This document shows positions 7,133 to 14,028 of a stretch of 22,145 bases of DNA, in pieces. The position numbers were made by a program, and so were the translations under genes. Each line of letters starts with the position of its first letter. The first letter of the stretch is position 1. Source of the stretch: JAWOHX01 sp046484975 (lineage in GTDB: Bacteria > Bacillota > Clostridia > DUPQ01); assembly GCA_046484975.1 (NCBI GenBank), contig JAWOHX010000108.1, positions 1 to 22,145 on the forward strand, given 5' to 3'. The notes beneath the pieces were generated by a model, which was given only the letters and a program-made list of their open reading frames with translations, did no database searches and was not told where the DNA came from.

Positions 7133-7673
7133 CATCAAAAAAAAACTGAGCGAGGAACGGTTTTCCCATACCCTGGGCATGGTTGGAACAGCTTTGGAGA
7201 TGGCTGGGTTATATGGGTGCGACAAAGGGAAGACAGAACTTGCCGCTTATCTCCATGACATCGGGAAAAGCCTGTCCGAAGAGGAGCAGAAAGCGATGCT
7301 GACCAAGGAAGGTTACGGGGAGGACTACCTGGCCCACCCTTCCATCATCCACGCATCCTGCTCCATGATCATGGCCAGGGACATATACGGCGTCACCGAC
7401 GGGGATGTGCTGGCGGCCATCGAGTCCCATACCTGCGGCAGTGAGAACATGAGCCTGCTCCAGAAAATCATCTTCCTGGCGGACGCCATCGAGCCCGGCA
7501 GGGAGTATCCGGAGGTGGAGGACCTGCGCAAGGCGGCATTCACAGATTTGGACAAGGGGGTCTGCATGTACCTGAAAGCCTTCATCGACTGGTTCCGGGA
7601 ACACGGCAGGCCCATCTACAAGGACACCCTGCAGGCCTGTGAATACTACAGCAGGCCAGCCGCGGATGTGTAA
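7107..7673 (+). CDS. yqeK: HD-domain bis(5'-nucleosyl)-tetraphosphatase, YqeK family
   Basis: YqeK-type HD hydrolases cleave diadenosine tetraphosphate symmetrically to ADP and clear this stress-associated nucleotide. I prefer a TTG start at 7107 (after GGAAAGG) because it gives MTIDSIVCDIKKKLSEERFSHT, which aligns with the usual short leader; the result is 188 residues. An ATG at 7056 in the same frame would add 17 residues rich in Pro and Trp inside nadD and looks spurious. Metal-binding residues expected for the HD fold are visible: H21 in SHT, H50-D51 in LHDIGK, H77 and H82 in HPSIIH, H108 in ESHT and D126 in ADAIEPGR. The 26-base overlap with nadD suggests tight coupling. Confidence 0.9.
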   Translation: MTIDSIVCDIKKKLSEERFSHTLGMVGTALEMAGLYGCDKGKTELAAYLHDIGKSLSEEEQKAMLTKEGYGEDYLAHPSIIHASCSMIMARDIYGVTDGDVLAAIESHTCGSENMSLLQKIIFLADAIEPGREYPEVEDLRKAAFTDLDKGVCMYLKAFIDWFREHGRPIYKDTLQACEYYSRPAADV

Positions 7674-7691
7674 CGATGGAAAAGATAAAAA

Positions 7692-7720
7692 TTGACGGAT
7701 GCCGGGATATGTAATAAGAT
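7692..7720 (+). promoter_or_regulatory. Possible internal promoter ahead of rsfS
   Basis: In the 76-base yqeK-rsfS gap, the largest in the operon, TTGACG (7692-7697) and TAAGAT (7715-7720) are separated by 17 bases. This could give rsfS and the following gene expression independent of the guanine switch. The -10 box is a weak match. Confidence 0.4.
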
Positions 7721-7734
7721 TCTGTATTATACAC

Positions 7735-7741
7735 AGGAGGG
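7735..7741 (+). promoter_or_regulatory. Ribosome binding site deciding the rsfS TTG start
   Basis: AGGAGGG, a strong Shine-Dalgarno, sits eight bases before TTG 7750. An upstream in-frame ATG at 7699 lacks such a site, so TTG is preferred. Confidence 0.7.
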
Positions 7742-7749
7742 AAAACCAT

Positions 7750-8106
7750 TTGGAATCAATCAAAGTATGCGAGAAGGTCATGGATCTGCTGGACGATAAA
7801 AAAGCAAGCGACATCATCTCCATCGATGTCAGGAAGGTGACCACCCTCACGGACTATTTCATCGTCTGCACCGGGGCCAGTGACAGGCTGAGGAAGGCAC
7901 TGGCGGATGAGATCAAGGATAAAATGGTAGAGGCCGGCATCGAGGTCCTGTCCACAGAGGGATACCGTTATGCGGACTGGATTCTCCTTGACCTGGGTTT
8001 CGTGGTGGTCCACATCTTCGAGAAGGAGACCCGGGGAAGGTACAGCCTGGAAAGGCTCTGGTCCGACGGGGTTCTCACTGAGCTCAGGAAGGGAGAAAAG
8101 AAATGA
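7750..8106 (+). CDS. rsfS: Ribosomal silencing factor RsfS
   Basis: RsfS binds protein L14 on the large ribosomal subunit and blocks subunit joining when nutrients are scarce. With the TTG start chosen from the AGGAGGG site, the protein has 118 residues, the family's normal size, and begins MESIKVCEKVMDLLDDKKASDI. Family motifs follow: TDYFIVCTGASDRLRKALADEI (about 34-55), the EGYRYADWILLDLG stretch and VHIFEKETRGRYSLERLW near the C terminus. The upstream ATG at 7699 would add a 17-residue non-conserved leader. The stop overlaps the next start in ATGA. It follows nadD-yqeK as in many bacteria. Confidence 0.93.
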   Translation: MESIKVCEKVMDLLDDKKASDIISIDVRKVTTLTDYFIVCTGASDRLRKALADEIKDKMVEAGIEVLSTEGYRYADWILLDLGFVVVHIFEKETRGRYSLERLWSDGVLTELRKGEKK

Positions 8107-8945
8107 TCATCACAGGAATCAGCGACGAGTCGGGAAAAGACATCGCGACTCAAATAAAGGCACACAAGGAACTGGGGTGGGACACCCTGGAACTGCGGAT
8201 ACACAACGGCATCAACGCCTCCACCACCAAATTCCCGGACAAGGAATTTGACGAGGTGAGAAGGCAGCTTGATAAAAACGGGATGGGAGTGACCTGCTTC
8301 GCTTCCGCTATCGGCAACTGGAGCCGGAACATCAGGGGGGATTTCTCCGTGGATACGGAAGATCTGAAAATTGCAGCGAAAAGGATGAACATGCTGGGGA
8401 CGAAATACATCCGCATCATGACCTGGCTGCCCGACGAGAGCGACATGGCATATACCCGGAAGGAAGGCATCCGAAGGTGCCGGGAGCTGGCTAAAATGGC
8501 TGAGGACTTCGGCATCACCATTGCCCATGAGAACTGCACCGGATGGGGGGGCCTGACGCCTGCCAATATGATCGAACTAAAGGCAGAGGTGGACAGCCCG
8601 AATTTCGTATTGCTCTATGACACCGGGAACGTGCCCGTCCACGGGGATGACCCTTGGGAATATTTCCAGGGGATACGGGGCCATTTCGACTACATCCATA
8701 TCAAGGACGGCATGGTGGACAAGGGACAGGGGCAGCAGTTCGCATATGTCGGGGAAGGTGAAGGCATGGTGCCTGAAATCCTGAAAGTGGTCATCGGTGA
8801 GGACAAGTATGACGGCATCATCTCCATCGAGCCCCATGTGGCGGCCATTGCCCACGTGAGCAATGAAAAGCCGGACGGGGATGTACTGTACGAGTCATAT
8901 GTCAAATACGGCAGGATGCTGGAGGATATCATCCGCAGGATCTGA
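8103..8945 (+). CDS. Sugar phosphate isomerase/epimerase family TIM-barrel protein
   Basis: The 280-residue product belongs to the xylose isomerase-like TIM-barrel superfamily (AP-endonuclease 2 fold), which includes hydroxypyruvate isomerases, inosose dehydratases and ketose 3-epimerases. Four residues placed as the usual metal ligands are visible: E143 in AHENC, D173 in LLYDTGN, H199 in IHIKD and E243 in SIEPH. The substrate cannot be read from the sequence. No signal peptide is present, so it should be cytoplasmic. It is coupled to rsfS by an ATGA overlap and is the last gene before the terminator at 8960-8989, so it is transcribed with the purine/nadD group although no purine role is known for the family. 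A ribose- or ketose-phosphate substrate is possible but speculative. Confidence 0.82.
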   Translation: MIITGISDESGKDIATQIKAHKELGWDTLELRIHNGINASTTKFPDKEFDEVRRQLDKNGMGVTCFASAIGNWSRNIRGDFSVDTEDLKIAAKRMNMLGTKYIRIMTWLPDESDMAYTRKEGIRRCRELAKMAEDFGITIAHENCTGWGGLTPANMIELKAEVDSPNFVLLYDTGNVPVHGDDPWEYFQGIRGHFDYIHIKDGMVDKGQGQQFAYVGEGEGMVPEILKVVIGEDKYDGIISIEPHVAAIAHVSNEKPDGDVLYESYVKYGRMLEDIIRRI

Positions 8946-8959
8946 AGACGTGCATAATC

Positions 8960-8989
8960 AAAGCGCCGGCCATATGGCCGGCGCTTTTT
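8960..8989 (+). terminator. Terminator of the purine-nadD-rsfS operon
   Basis: A perfect 9-bp GC stem, GCGCCGGCC (8963-8971) with GGCCGGCGC (8976-8984), has an ATAT loop and is followed by TTTTT. It stands 14 bases after the TIM-barrel stop. On the other strand only three T residues follow, so it may also weakly stop the converging aldo/keto reductase transcript. Confidence 0.92.
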
Positions 8990-9016
8990 CATGTGCTTAG
9001 CTTAAATCCATCCGGC

Positions 9017-9937
9017 TCATGGCAGCGTATTGCCGGCCGCCCGGTAGATGGCATACCATTCTTCCCGTGTCAGGGTGACCTCAGCCGCCCGGATGCAGTC
9101 TATGAGCCGCCCCGTGTTCATGGTCCCGGTCACGGGCTGCATGTTGGCGGGATGGCGAAGGAGCCAGGCAATGGCGATGGTGGTGTTGGAGACCTCATGT
9201 CTGGCGGCAATCTCATCGACGGCGGTGTTTAGCTCCGGGAATTTTTCATTGTCCAGGAACACGCCTTCGAAAAAGCCGTACTGGAAAGGGGACCAGGGCT
9301 GGACAGTGATATCTTTGAGACGGCAGAAATCCAGGATGCTCCCGTCCCGGCTGAGGGCGCTCTCATCCAGCATGTTCACATGGATGCCCGTGGAGATCAT
9401 GGTGGCATTGGTGATGCTCAGTTGCAGCTGGTTGGCAAGAATGGGCTGCTTGACATGTTTCTGCAGCAGCTTGATTTGCATGGGATTCTGGTTGGAAACG
9501 CCGAAGTGGCGGACCTTCCCGCTGACCTGAAGAATGTCAAAAGCCATGGCGACCTCATCAGGCTCCACCAAGGCGTCGGGGCGGTGCAACAGGAGCACAT
9601 CCAGATAATCTGTCTTCAACCGTTTCAGGCTGCCATCCACCGCTTTCAGGATGTTTTCCCTGGAGAAGTCGAACATTCCCTTGCGGATGCCGCACTTGGA
9701 TTGCAAGATGACTTTCTCCCGCACATTGTCATTCATCCGGATGGCATCCGCGAAGATCTCCTCGCAGCTGCCCCCTCCGTAGATGTCCGCATGGTCGAAG
9801 AAATTGGCCCCATGCTCCAATGCAGTCTGTATGAAACGCTCCGCTTCGGGAATGGTCAGCCGCTTGATGCGCATGCAGCCCACCGCGACCACCGGCACCT
9901 GCAGATCGCTGTTTCCGAGTCTCATGGTTCTCATCAT
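9017..9937 (-). CDS. Aldo/keto reductase, YdhF-like
   Basis: This NAD(P)H-dependent oxidoreductase of the AKR TIM-barrel family has 306 residues from the ATG at 9937, chosen because AAGGAGGT lies seven bases upstream. A longer frame to 10048 would start upstream of the expected transcript. The catalytic tetrad is intact: D48 and Y53 in FFDHADIYGGG, K81 in SKCG and H118 in LLLHRPD. GKVRHFGVSN and the C-terminal cofactor region PVTGTMN are also present. The DHADIYGG and LLHRPD wording resembles E. coli YdhF, whose physiological substrate is not established. It is a single gene transcribed toward the purine operon terminator. The family is clear; the substrate is unknown. Confidence 0.9.
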   Translation of the reverse strand: MMRTMRLGNSDLQVPVVAVGCMRIKRLTIPEAERFIQTALEHGANFFDHADIYGGGSCEEIFADAIRMNDNVREKVILQSKCGIRKGMFDFSRENILKAVDGSLKRLKTDYLDVLLLHRPDALVEPDEVAMAFDILQVSGKVRHFGVSNQNPMQIKLLQKHVKQPILANQLQLSITNATMISTGIHVNMLDESALSRDGSILDFCRLKDITVQPWSPFQYGFFEGVFLDNEKFPELNTAVDEIAARHEVSNTTIAIAWLLRHPANMQPVTGTMNTGRLIDCIRAAEVTLTREEWYAIYRAAGNTLP

Positions 9938-9943
9938 ATCGAT

Positions 9944-9951
9944 ACCTCCTT
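9944..9951 (-). promoter_or_regulatory. Ribosome binding site deciding the aldo/keto reductase start
   Basis: Read on the minus strand this is AAGGAGGT, a full Shine-Dalgarno, ending seven bases before the ATG at 9937. It rules in favour of the 306-residue product. Confidence 0.75.
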
Positions 9952-10050
9952 CATGATGCGCCTTGCGCAAGGCATTTCCAGGGGAACCGGGGGTTGCAAG
10001 CACTCCAGCCGCTGAAGCAAAGACATCCCCTGTTGATATCCCATACATTG

Positions 10051-10081
10051 ATTATAAACCTGATTGACCGCAATAAGTCAA
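10051..10081 (-). promoter_or_regulatory. Promoter of the aldo/keto reductase
   Basis: On the minus strand TTGACT (10076-10081) and a perfect TATAAT (10051-10056) are present, but with a 19-base spacer, longer than ideal. The start site would fall near 10044, leaving about a 105-base leader. The rest of the 282-base gap 9938-10219 holds the opposing promoter and no further clear structure. Confidence 0.55.
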
Positions 10082-10167
10082 TGAAAATAATAAACAGCGG
10101 GAATATGCCGTTCAAAGCGGTATCCCGGGGGTGCCAGGGCTCCCGGAGCAGTTGAACTGTGGCGGTA

Positions 10168-10176
10168 TGGTACAAT
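10168..10176 (+). promoter_or_regulatory. Extended -10 promoter of the ankyrin lipoprotein gene
   Basis: TGGTACAAT (10168-10176) matches the extended -10 form TG-n-TATAAT with one mismatch. No good -35 box lies at the right distance. The start codon is about 44 bases downstream. Confidence 0.4.
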
Positions 10177-10219
10177 ATGAATGGAGACTGCGCCATGCGC
10201 AAGGAAAAGGAGGACGGCC

Positions 10220-10834
10220 ATGATATTCAAAAGATTCATGGGCCTGGTGCTGGCGGTTGCAATATGCCTGATGTCCGGATGCACGCCTTTATCAGGCCAG
10301 ACAATGGATGAGAGCCTGGAAGGGATGAGAAGTGCAGTTGCCGGCCGGGACTATAAAATGGCTGACCGATATGCCCGGCGGGTGCTCAGCGAGGAGCCGG
10401 GCAACAAGGAAGCTGCCGCGCTGCGGTCCTACCTGAGATATGAAGACACCATGCTGGTTGCTGCCTTCTGGGAAGGGGACCGGGAGGCCTTGGGATATCT
10501 TGCGGGCATGGTGCACGACATCAACATGAGTTGCCCGAGGTTCGACACCCCCGTCCTCGTGCTGGCAGCAGCCTGGGAACATGCGGACATGGTTGCAATC
10601 CTGCTTCATGCTGGAGCGGACCCCAACCACGGAACGGATAAGGACGGATATACCGCGCTGATGTGGGCTTGCAAGAATTTCAACGATCAATTGGATATGG
10701 TGAGGGGCCTCCTTGATGCCGGCGCAGTGGTTCAGGCCAGGTCGAAGTATGAGGAAACTGCTCTTTCCATTGCTCAGGAATACGGGAACAAGCAGGTTGC
10801 AGCCCTGTTGAAAGAATGGGGAGCCGACGAATGA
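10220..10834 (+). CDS. Ankyrin-repeat lipoprotein, 204 aa
   Basis: The start at ATG 10220 follows AAGGAGG (10207-10213) by six bases. The N terminus MIFKRFMGLVLAVAICLMSGC is a type II signal peptide with lipobox LMSGC, so Cys21 should be lipidated and the protein anchored on the outer face of the membrane. Residues 30-100 form a helical, tetratricopeptide-like region (AVAGRDYKMADRYARRVL). Residues about 109-204 contain roughly three ankyrin repeats, seen in AILLHAGADPN, GYTALMWAC, RGLLDAGAV and ETALSIAQEYGN. Such proteins bind other proteins; no enzymatic motif is visible. It stands alone between a divergent reductase and the next oxidoreductase. The partner is unknown. Confidence 0.82.
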   Translation: MIFKRFMGLVLAVAICLMSGCTPLSGQTMDESLEGMRSAVAGRDYKMADRYARRVLSEEPGNKEAAALRSYLRYEDTMLVAAFWEGDREALGYLAGMVHDINMSCPRFDTPVLVLAAAWEHADMVAILLHAGADPNHGTDKDGYTALMWACKNFNDQLDMVRGLLDAGAVVQARSKYEETALSIAQEYGNKQVAALLKEWGADE

Positions 10835-10990
10835 CAGCGATGCCCTTCATGCCTTCCGGTCAAGCCGCCATACATCGAAGCCATAACTACATCTCCCTTT
10901 TCCAGTATTGTACCTTGTCCGTTGCCTGATAAATATGGGTAGACGGGAGGACCGGCAAAAAATCAGGAAGTATCTCCTTCGACCCGATGA

Positions 10991-10999
10991 TGATATAAT
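10991..10999 (+). promoter_or_regulatory. Extended -10 promoter of the Gfo/Idh/MocA gene
   Basis: TGATATAAT (10991-10999) is a perfect extended -10 element; no good -35 is visible. A start near 11006 would exclude the in-frame ATG at 11004 and supports the ATG at 11037. The gap 10835-11036 shows no other feature. Confidence 0.5.
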
Positions 11000-11036
11000 T
11001 ACAATGATTGAAAAAATCTGCCGGGGGTGTTGTCCG

Positions 11037-12332
11037 ATGAAAAAAATAAGGATTGCAATGCTGGGATGCGGGGCGGTGGCAGACTTGTATCTTCCTGTGT
11101 TCAAATACCTGCCTGAGGTGGAGCTGGCTGCGCTGGCGGACCTGGACGGGAGCCGAGCCGGGGAAATGGCCAGACGGTACGGCGTAGGGAAGGTCTTGCA
11201 CACCGCTGCGGACCTTGCGAAGGATAAAAGCATCGATGCGGTCATTGTGGCCACGCCGCCCAGGTTTCATGCTGACAACATCGCTGTCCTGGCCGGGGCG
11301 GGAAAGCACATCCTCTGCGAGAAGCCCATGGCCCATACCGTGGAGGACTGCCACAGGATCATCGAATCATGCCGAAACAACGGGGTGAAACTGCAGCTGG
11401 GACACATGAAGCGCTTCATGAGGGGAAACCAGAAAGTGAAAGCCGTCATTGACGCAGGCCTGCTGGGCAAGGTGTTCATGGTGGAATGCCAGTGGGACGT
11501 CAACGTGCCGGGTCTGGTGGGGACATACCGGGAAGAGGCTGCAACGGGGGGAGGCGTCCTCCAGGATCACGGACCCCATGCCTTCGACCTTGTCCGATGG
11601 TGGACGGGAAGCGATGTGGAAAGCATCAGCGCAACGGTGAGGATCATCCATCCCGGGAGGGTGAACGAAGACACGGCAATCGTCATGGCGGAACACGCCG
11701 GCGGAGTCACCGGTTTGTATCATATGACCAGAATCTTCTTCGGGAGGGCATACGACCACGACTATTATAAGATATACGGTTCCGAGGGAACGCTGGTGGT
11801 TTGCAATGAGCACCATTTCCCCACCATGAGCCTGGAATCGCCCCAGATCGCCTTATACGGGCCAAACCAGCAGGTGAAGAACCTGGATGTCCTCCATGGA
11901 TGGAACATCGATGACCAGGTCTTCCAGAATTCCGCCTTCTACAGTGAGCTCAAGGCGTTTTCGGAATGCATCCTGCAGGACAGTGAACCAAGGGTGACGG
12001 GGGAAGACGGGCTGCATGCCATGGAATGCGTGGCGGCCTCCTATGAATCCGCCTTTTCAGGGAAGAGGATAAACCTGCCGTTCATCGGGGAGCAGGACTT
12101 TGGAACATTGTTTCACGCGCTCAAGGAACGGGAGTTGAAAAACCTCGGAAGTGAGTATCGGATCGGGGAGGAATATTTAAGGTTAGATCATGTTCCCGAC
12201 CCCGTCCTGGCCTACCGGCCCGCCCGCACCGGGGAAAAGTGGGACCCCCGGGAAAACGATATGACGGACATGGCGTCCACGGAAGGGCTTCAGGGGACAT
12301 TGAAATGGTCGGATTTGCAGGCATCCCCGTGA
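11037..12332 (+). CDS. Gfo/Idh/MocA family oxidoreductase
   Basis: This 431-residue NAD(P)-dependent dehydrogenase family member starts MKKIRIAMLGCGAVADLYLP, with the Rossmann GxGxxA motif at 10-14. The dinucleotide domain ends with the family's EKP motif at 95-97 (LCEKPMAH). The C-terminal substrate domain has the Asp/His pattern QDHGPHAFDLVRWW (D176, H180, D183). The start at 11037 puts the Rossmann fold at the very N terminus; earlier in-frame starts add a non-conserved leader. It is longer than the common 330-390 residues, with a C-terminal extension from about 350 that ends in charged and low-complexity sequence. The TIM-barrel gene follows after 63 bases, a pairing typical of inositol or sugar oxidation modules. 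Substrate unknown. Confidence 0.88.
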   Translation: MKKIRIAMLGCGAVADLYLPVFKYLPEVELAALADLDGSRAGEMARRYGVGKVLHTAADLAKDKSIDAVIVATPPRFHADNIAVLAGAGKHILCEKPMAHTVEDCHRIIESCRNNGVKLQLGHMKRFMRGNQKVKAVIDAGLLGKVFMVECQWDVNVPGLVGTYREEAATGGGVLQDHGPHAFDLVRWWTGSDVESISATVRIIHPGRVNEDTAIVMAEHAGGVTGLYHMTRIFFGRAYDHDYYKIYGSEGTLVVCNEHHFPTMSLESPQIALYGPNQQVKNLDVLHGWNIDDQVFQNSAFYSELKAFSECILQDSEPRVTGEDGLHAMECVAASYESAFSGKRINLPFIGEQDFGTLFHALKERELKNLGSEYRIGEEYLRLDHVPDPVLAYRPARTGEKWDPRENDMTDMASTEGLQGTLKWSDLQASP

Positions 12333-12395
12333 AAGAGTCGTGAAGTGGCGGCTATTCATGATATATTCAAGGTGAATGGACGTATGGAGGAAGCC

Positions 12396-13268
12396 ATGAG
12401 AATATCAACGCAGACCAGCTGGTTTTTCGCGAGGATGGGGGATGTCCGGGGGGTTCATGCCCTTGCACGGATTGGATACGATGCCCTTGATTATTCCATG
12501 TTCTATTTCCCGGGAACGGAGCATCCCTTCAACGGCCCCGGCTATGAGAGGCATATGCATATGGTCAGGAAAGCCGCGGACGGATCGGGGATTTCCTTCA
12601 ACCAGACCCATGCACCCTTTCCTTCCTACAGGCCGGGGGACACGGCATACAACGAGAAAACCTTCAATCACCTGGTCCGGGCCATAGAGGTCACGGCCCT
12701 GCTGGGGGCGAAATACGTGGTGGTGCACCCCGTGGCACTGGAAAAAGACCAGAAGGAATTCAACATGGAGTTCTTCGGGCGCCTGGCTCCTTTCTGCAGG
12801 GAATTCGGGGTGATGGCTGCGGTGGAGAACATGTTCGCCTGGGACAATGAGAAGGACTGCGGGAAAACAAACGTGTGCAGTACTGCGGAGGAATTCCTGG
12901 ACTACATGGAATCCCTGGACCCCCGTTGCTTCACCGCCTGCCTGGACATCGGCCATGCGGGGCTGGTGGGGGAAACCCCCGCCGGCATGATTGAGGCGCT
13001 GGGAGCAAAACATTTGAAATCCCTGCATGTCCACGACAATGACAACCGTTATGATTTGCACCAGTTGCCCTTTACAGGGAAAATTGACTGGAAGCAGACC
13101 ATGGCAGCCTTGTGGAAAACAGGTTATGAAGGGGAATTGACTTTCGAGGCGGATCGTTTCCTGATGGGATTCCCGGACGGGATGCTTGAGCAGGCCAGCG
13201 CTTTCATGCTGGAGACCGGAAGGCATTTGGCCGGCCTCATGGGTGATTCTTCGACAGGGGAAGGATGA
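12396..13268 (+). CDS. Sugar phosphate isomerase/epimerase family TIM-barrel protein
   Basis: The 290-residue product starts at ATG 12396, six bases after GGAGG; an in-frame ATG at 12345 is less well supported. It belongs to the xylose isomerase-like TIM-barrel superfamily. Probable metal ligands are E144 in AAVENMFAW, D184 in CLDIGHAG, H213 in LHVHDN and E251 in LTFEADRF. LHVHDND and the DIGHAG strand are characteristic of this group. It is distinct from the similar gene at 8103, and the two are clearly divergent paralogues or separate acquisitions. The preceding Gfo/Idh/MocA oxidoreductase suggests a shared pathway in which this enzyme isomerises or epimerises the ketose product. Its 3' end overlaps the converging ATPase gene by 32 bases. 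Confidence 0.86.
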   Translation: MRISTQTSWFFARMGDVRGVHALARIGYDALDYSMFYFPGTEHPFNGPGYERHMHMVRKAADGSGISFNQTHAPFPSYRPGDTAYNEKTFNHLVRAIEVTALLGAKYVVVHPVALEKDQKEFNMEFFGRLAPFCREFGVMAAVENMFAWDNEKDCGKTNVCSTAEEFLDYMESLDPRCFTACLDIGHAGLVGETPAGMIEALGAKHLKSLHVHDNDNRYDLHQLPFTGKIDWKQTMAALWKTGYEGELTFEADRFLMGFPDGMLEQASAFMLETGRHLAGLMGDSSTGEG

Positions 13269-14028
13269 TCCGCCGGTCGGCACTGAGATTGTGTTCCACC
13301 AGGACATCCACATGGTAGACAAGGGAGATCCGCTCAACGGTGAGGACCTGCTCCGCGTTGCCTTTGGACACAACCTTCCCGCCATGGATCAGGACCAGTT
13401 CGTCGGCATACTGGGCTGCCAGGTTCAGGTCGTGGAGCACGCAGACAACGGTCTTTCCCTGTTTCGTCAGCTTCTTCACCGTATCCATGATTTCCACCTG
13501 GTGGTTGATGTCCAGGGATGAGACCGGCTCGTCCATGAGGATGATGTCCGTGTCCTGGGCCAAGGCACGGGCGATGATCACGCTTTGCTTTTCCCCGCCG
13601 CTGAGTTCATTGATGCATTTGTCCCGCAGGGAGGAGACGCCCGTCTGGTCCATGGCCTTCTCGATGATCCGCACATCCTCCCGGTTCAGTGAATCCAGTC
13701 CGCTGTGATAGGGGTTCCTGCCCATGGAAACAATGTCGAAGACAGTGAAATCAAAGTAGGCAACAGTTTCCTGGGGCACATAGGCGATGATCCGGGCCCT
13801 TTCCTTGTGCTTGAGGGATCTGATGTCCCTGCCTTCAATGAATATTTGCCCTTTGGCCGGGCTCAGGATGCCTGTCATGTTCTTCACCAGGGTGCTTTTC
13901 CCGCATCCGTTGGGGCCGATGACACAATACAGCCTTCCCCTTTCGCAGTCCATGTCCAACCCCTTCAGGACTTCCAGCCGGTCATAGGAGAAATACAGGC
14001 CGCTGACATGCAGCACGATGTCCCTCAC
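13237..14028 (-). CDS. btuD: ABC transporter ATP-binding protein for cobalamin uptake
   Basis: This is the cytoplasmic ATPase of a FecCD/BtuCD-type importer, with 263 residues. It shows Walker A GPNGCGKST (38-46), the Q-loop in VPQETVA, signature LSGGE (142-146), Walker B IILMDEP (162-168) and the switch histidine H199 in LHDLNL. It starts at GTG 14028, preceded by AGGAGG, and the GTGA overlaps the permease stop, so the pair is coupled. The order lipoprotein-permease-ATPase behind a cobalamin riboswitch assigns the substrate as cobalamin or a related corrinoid; the protein alone would only say iron-siderophore/heme/B12 family. The last 32 bases overlap, tail to tail, the TIM-barrel gene ending at 13268, and no terminator separates them. 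Confidence 0.88.
   Translation of the reverse strand: MRDIVLHVSGLYFSYDRLEVLKGLDMDCERGRLYCVIGPNGCGKSTLVKNMTGILSPAKGQIFIEGRDIRSLKHKERARIIAYVPQETVAYFDFTVFDIVSMGRNPYHSGLDSLNREDVRIIEKAMDQTGVSSLRDKCINELSGGEKQSVIIARALAQDTDIILMDEPVSSLDINHQVEIMDTVKKLTKQGKTVVCVLHDLNLAAQYADELVLIHGGKVVSKGNAEQVLTVERISLVYHVDVLVEHNLSADRRIILPLSKNHP

Noticed and set aside
10101..10145. GC-rich imperfect inverted repeats in the gap before the ankyrin gene
   Set aside because: The stems are short and mismatched, with no T-run and no match to a riboswitch core that I know.
12405..13385. A 326-codon minus-strand open frame
   Set aside because: It is antisense to the TIM-barrel gene and partly to btuD. Both real genes show clear families, and the shadow has none.
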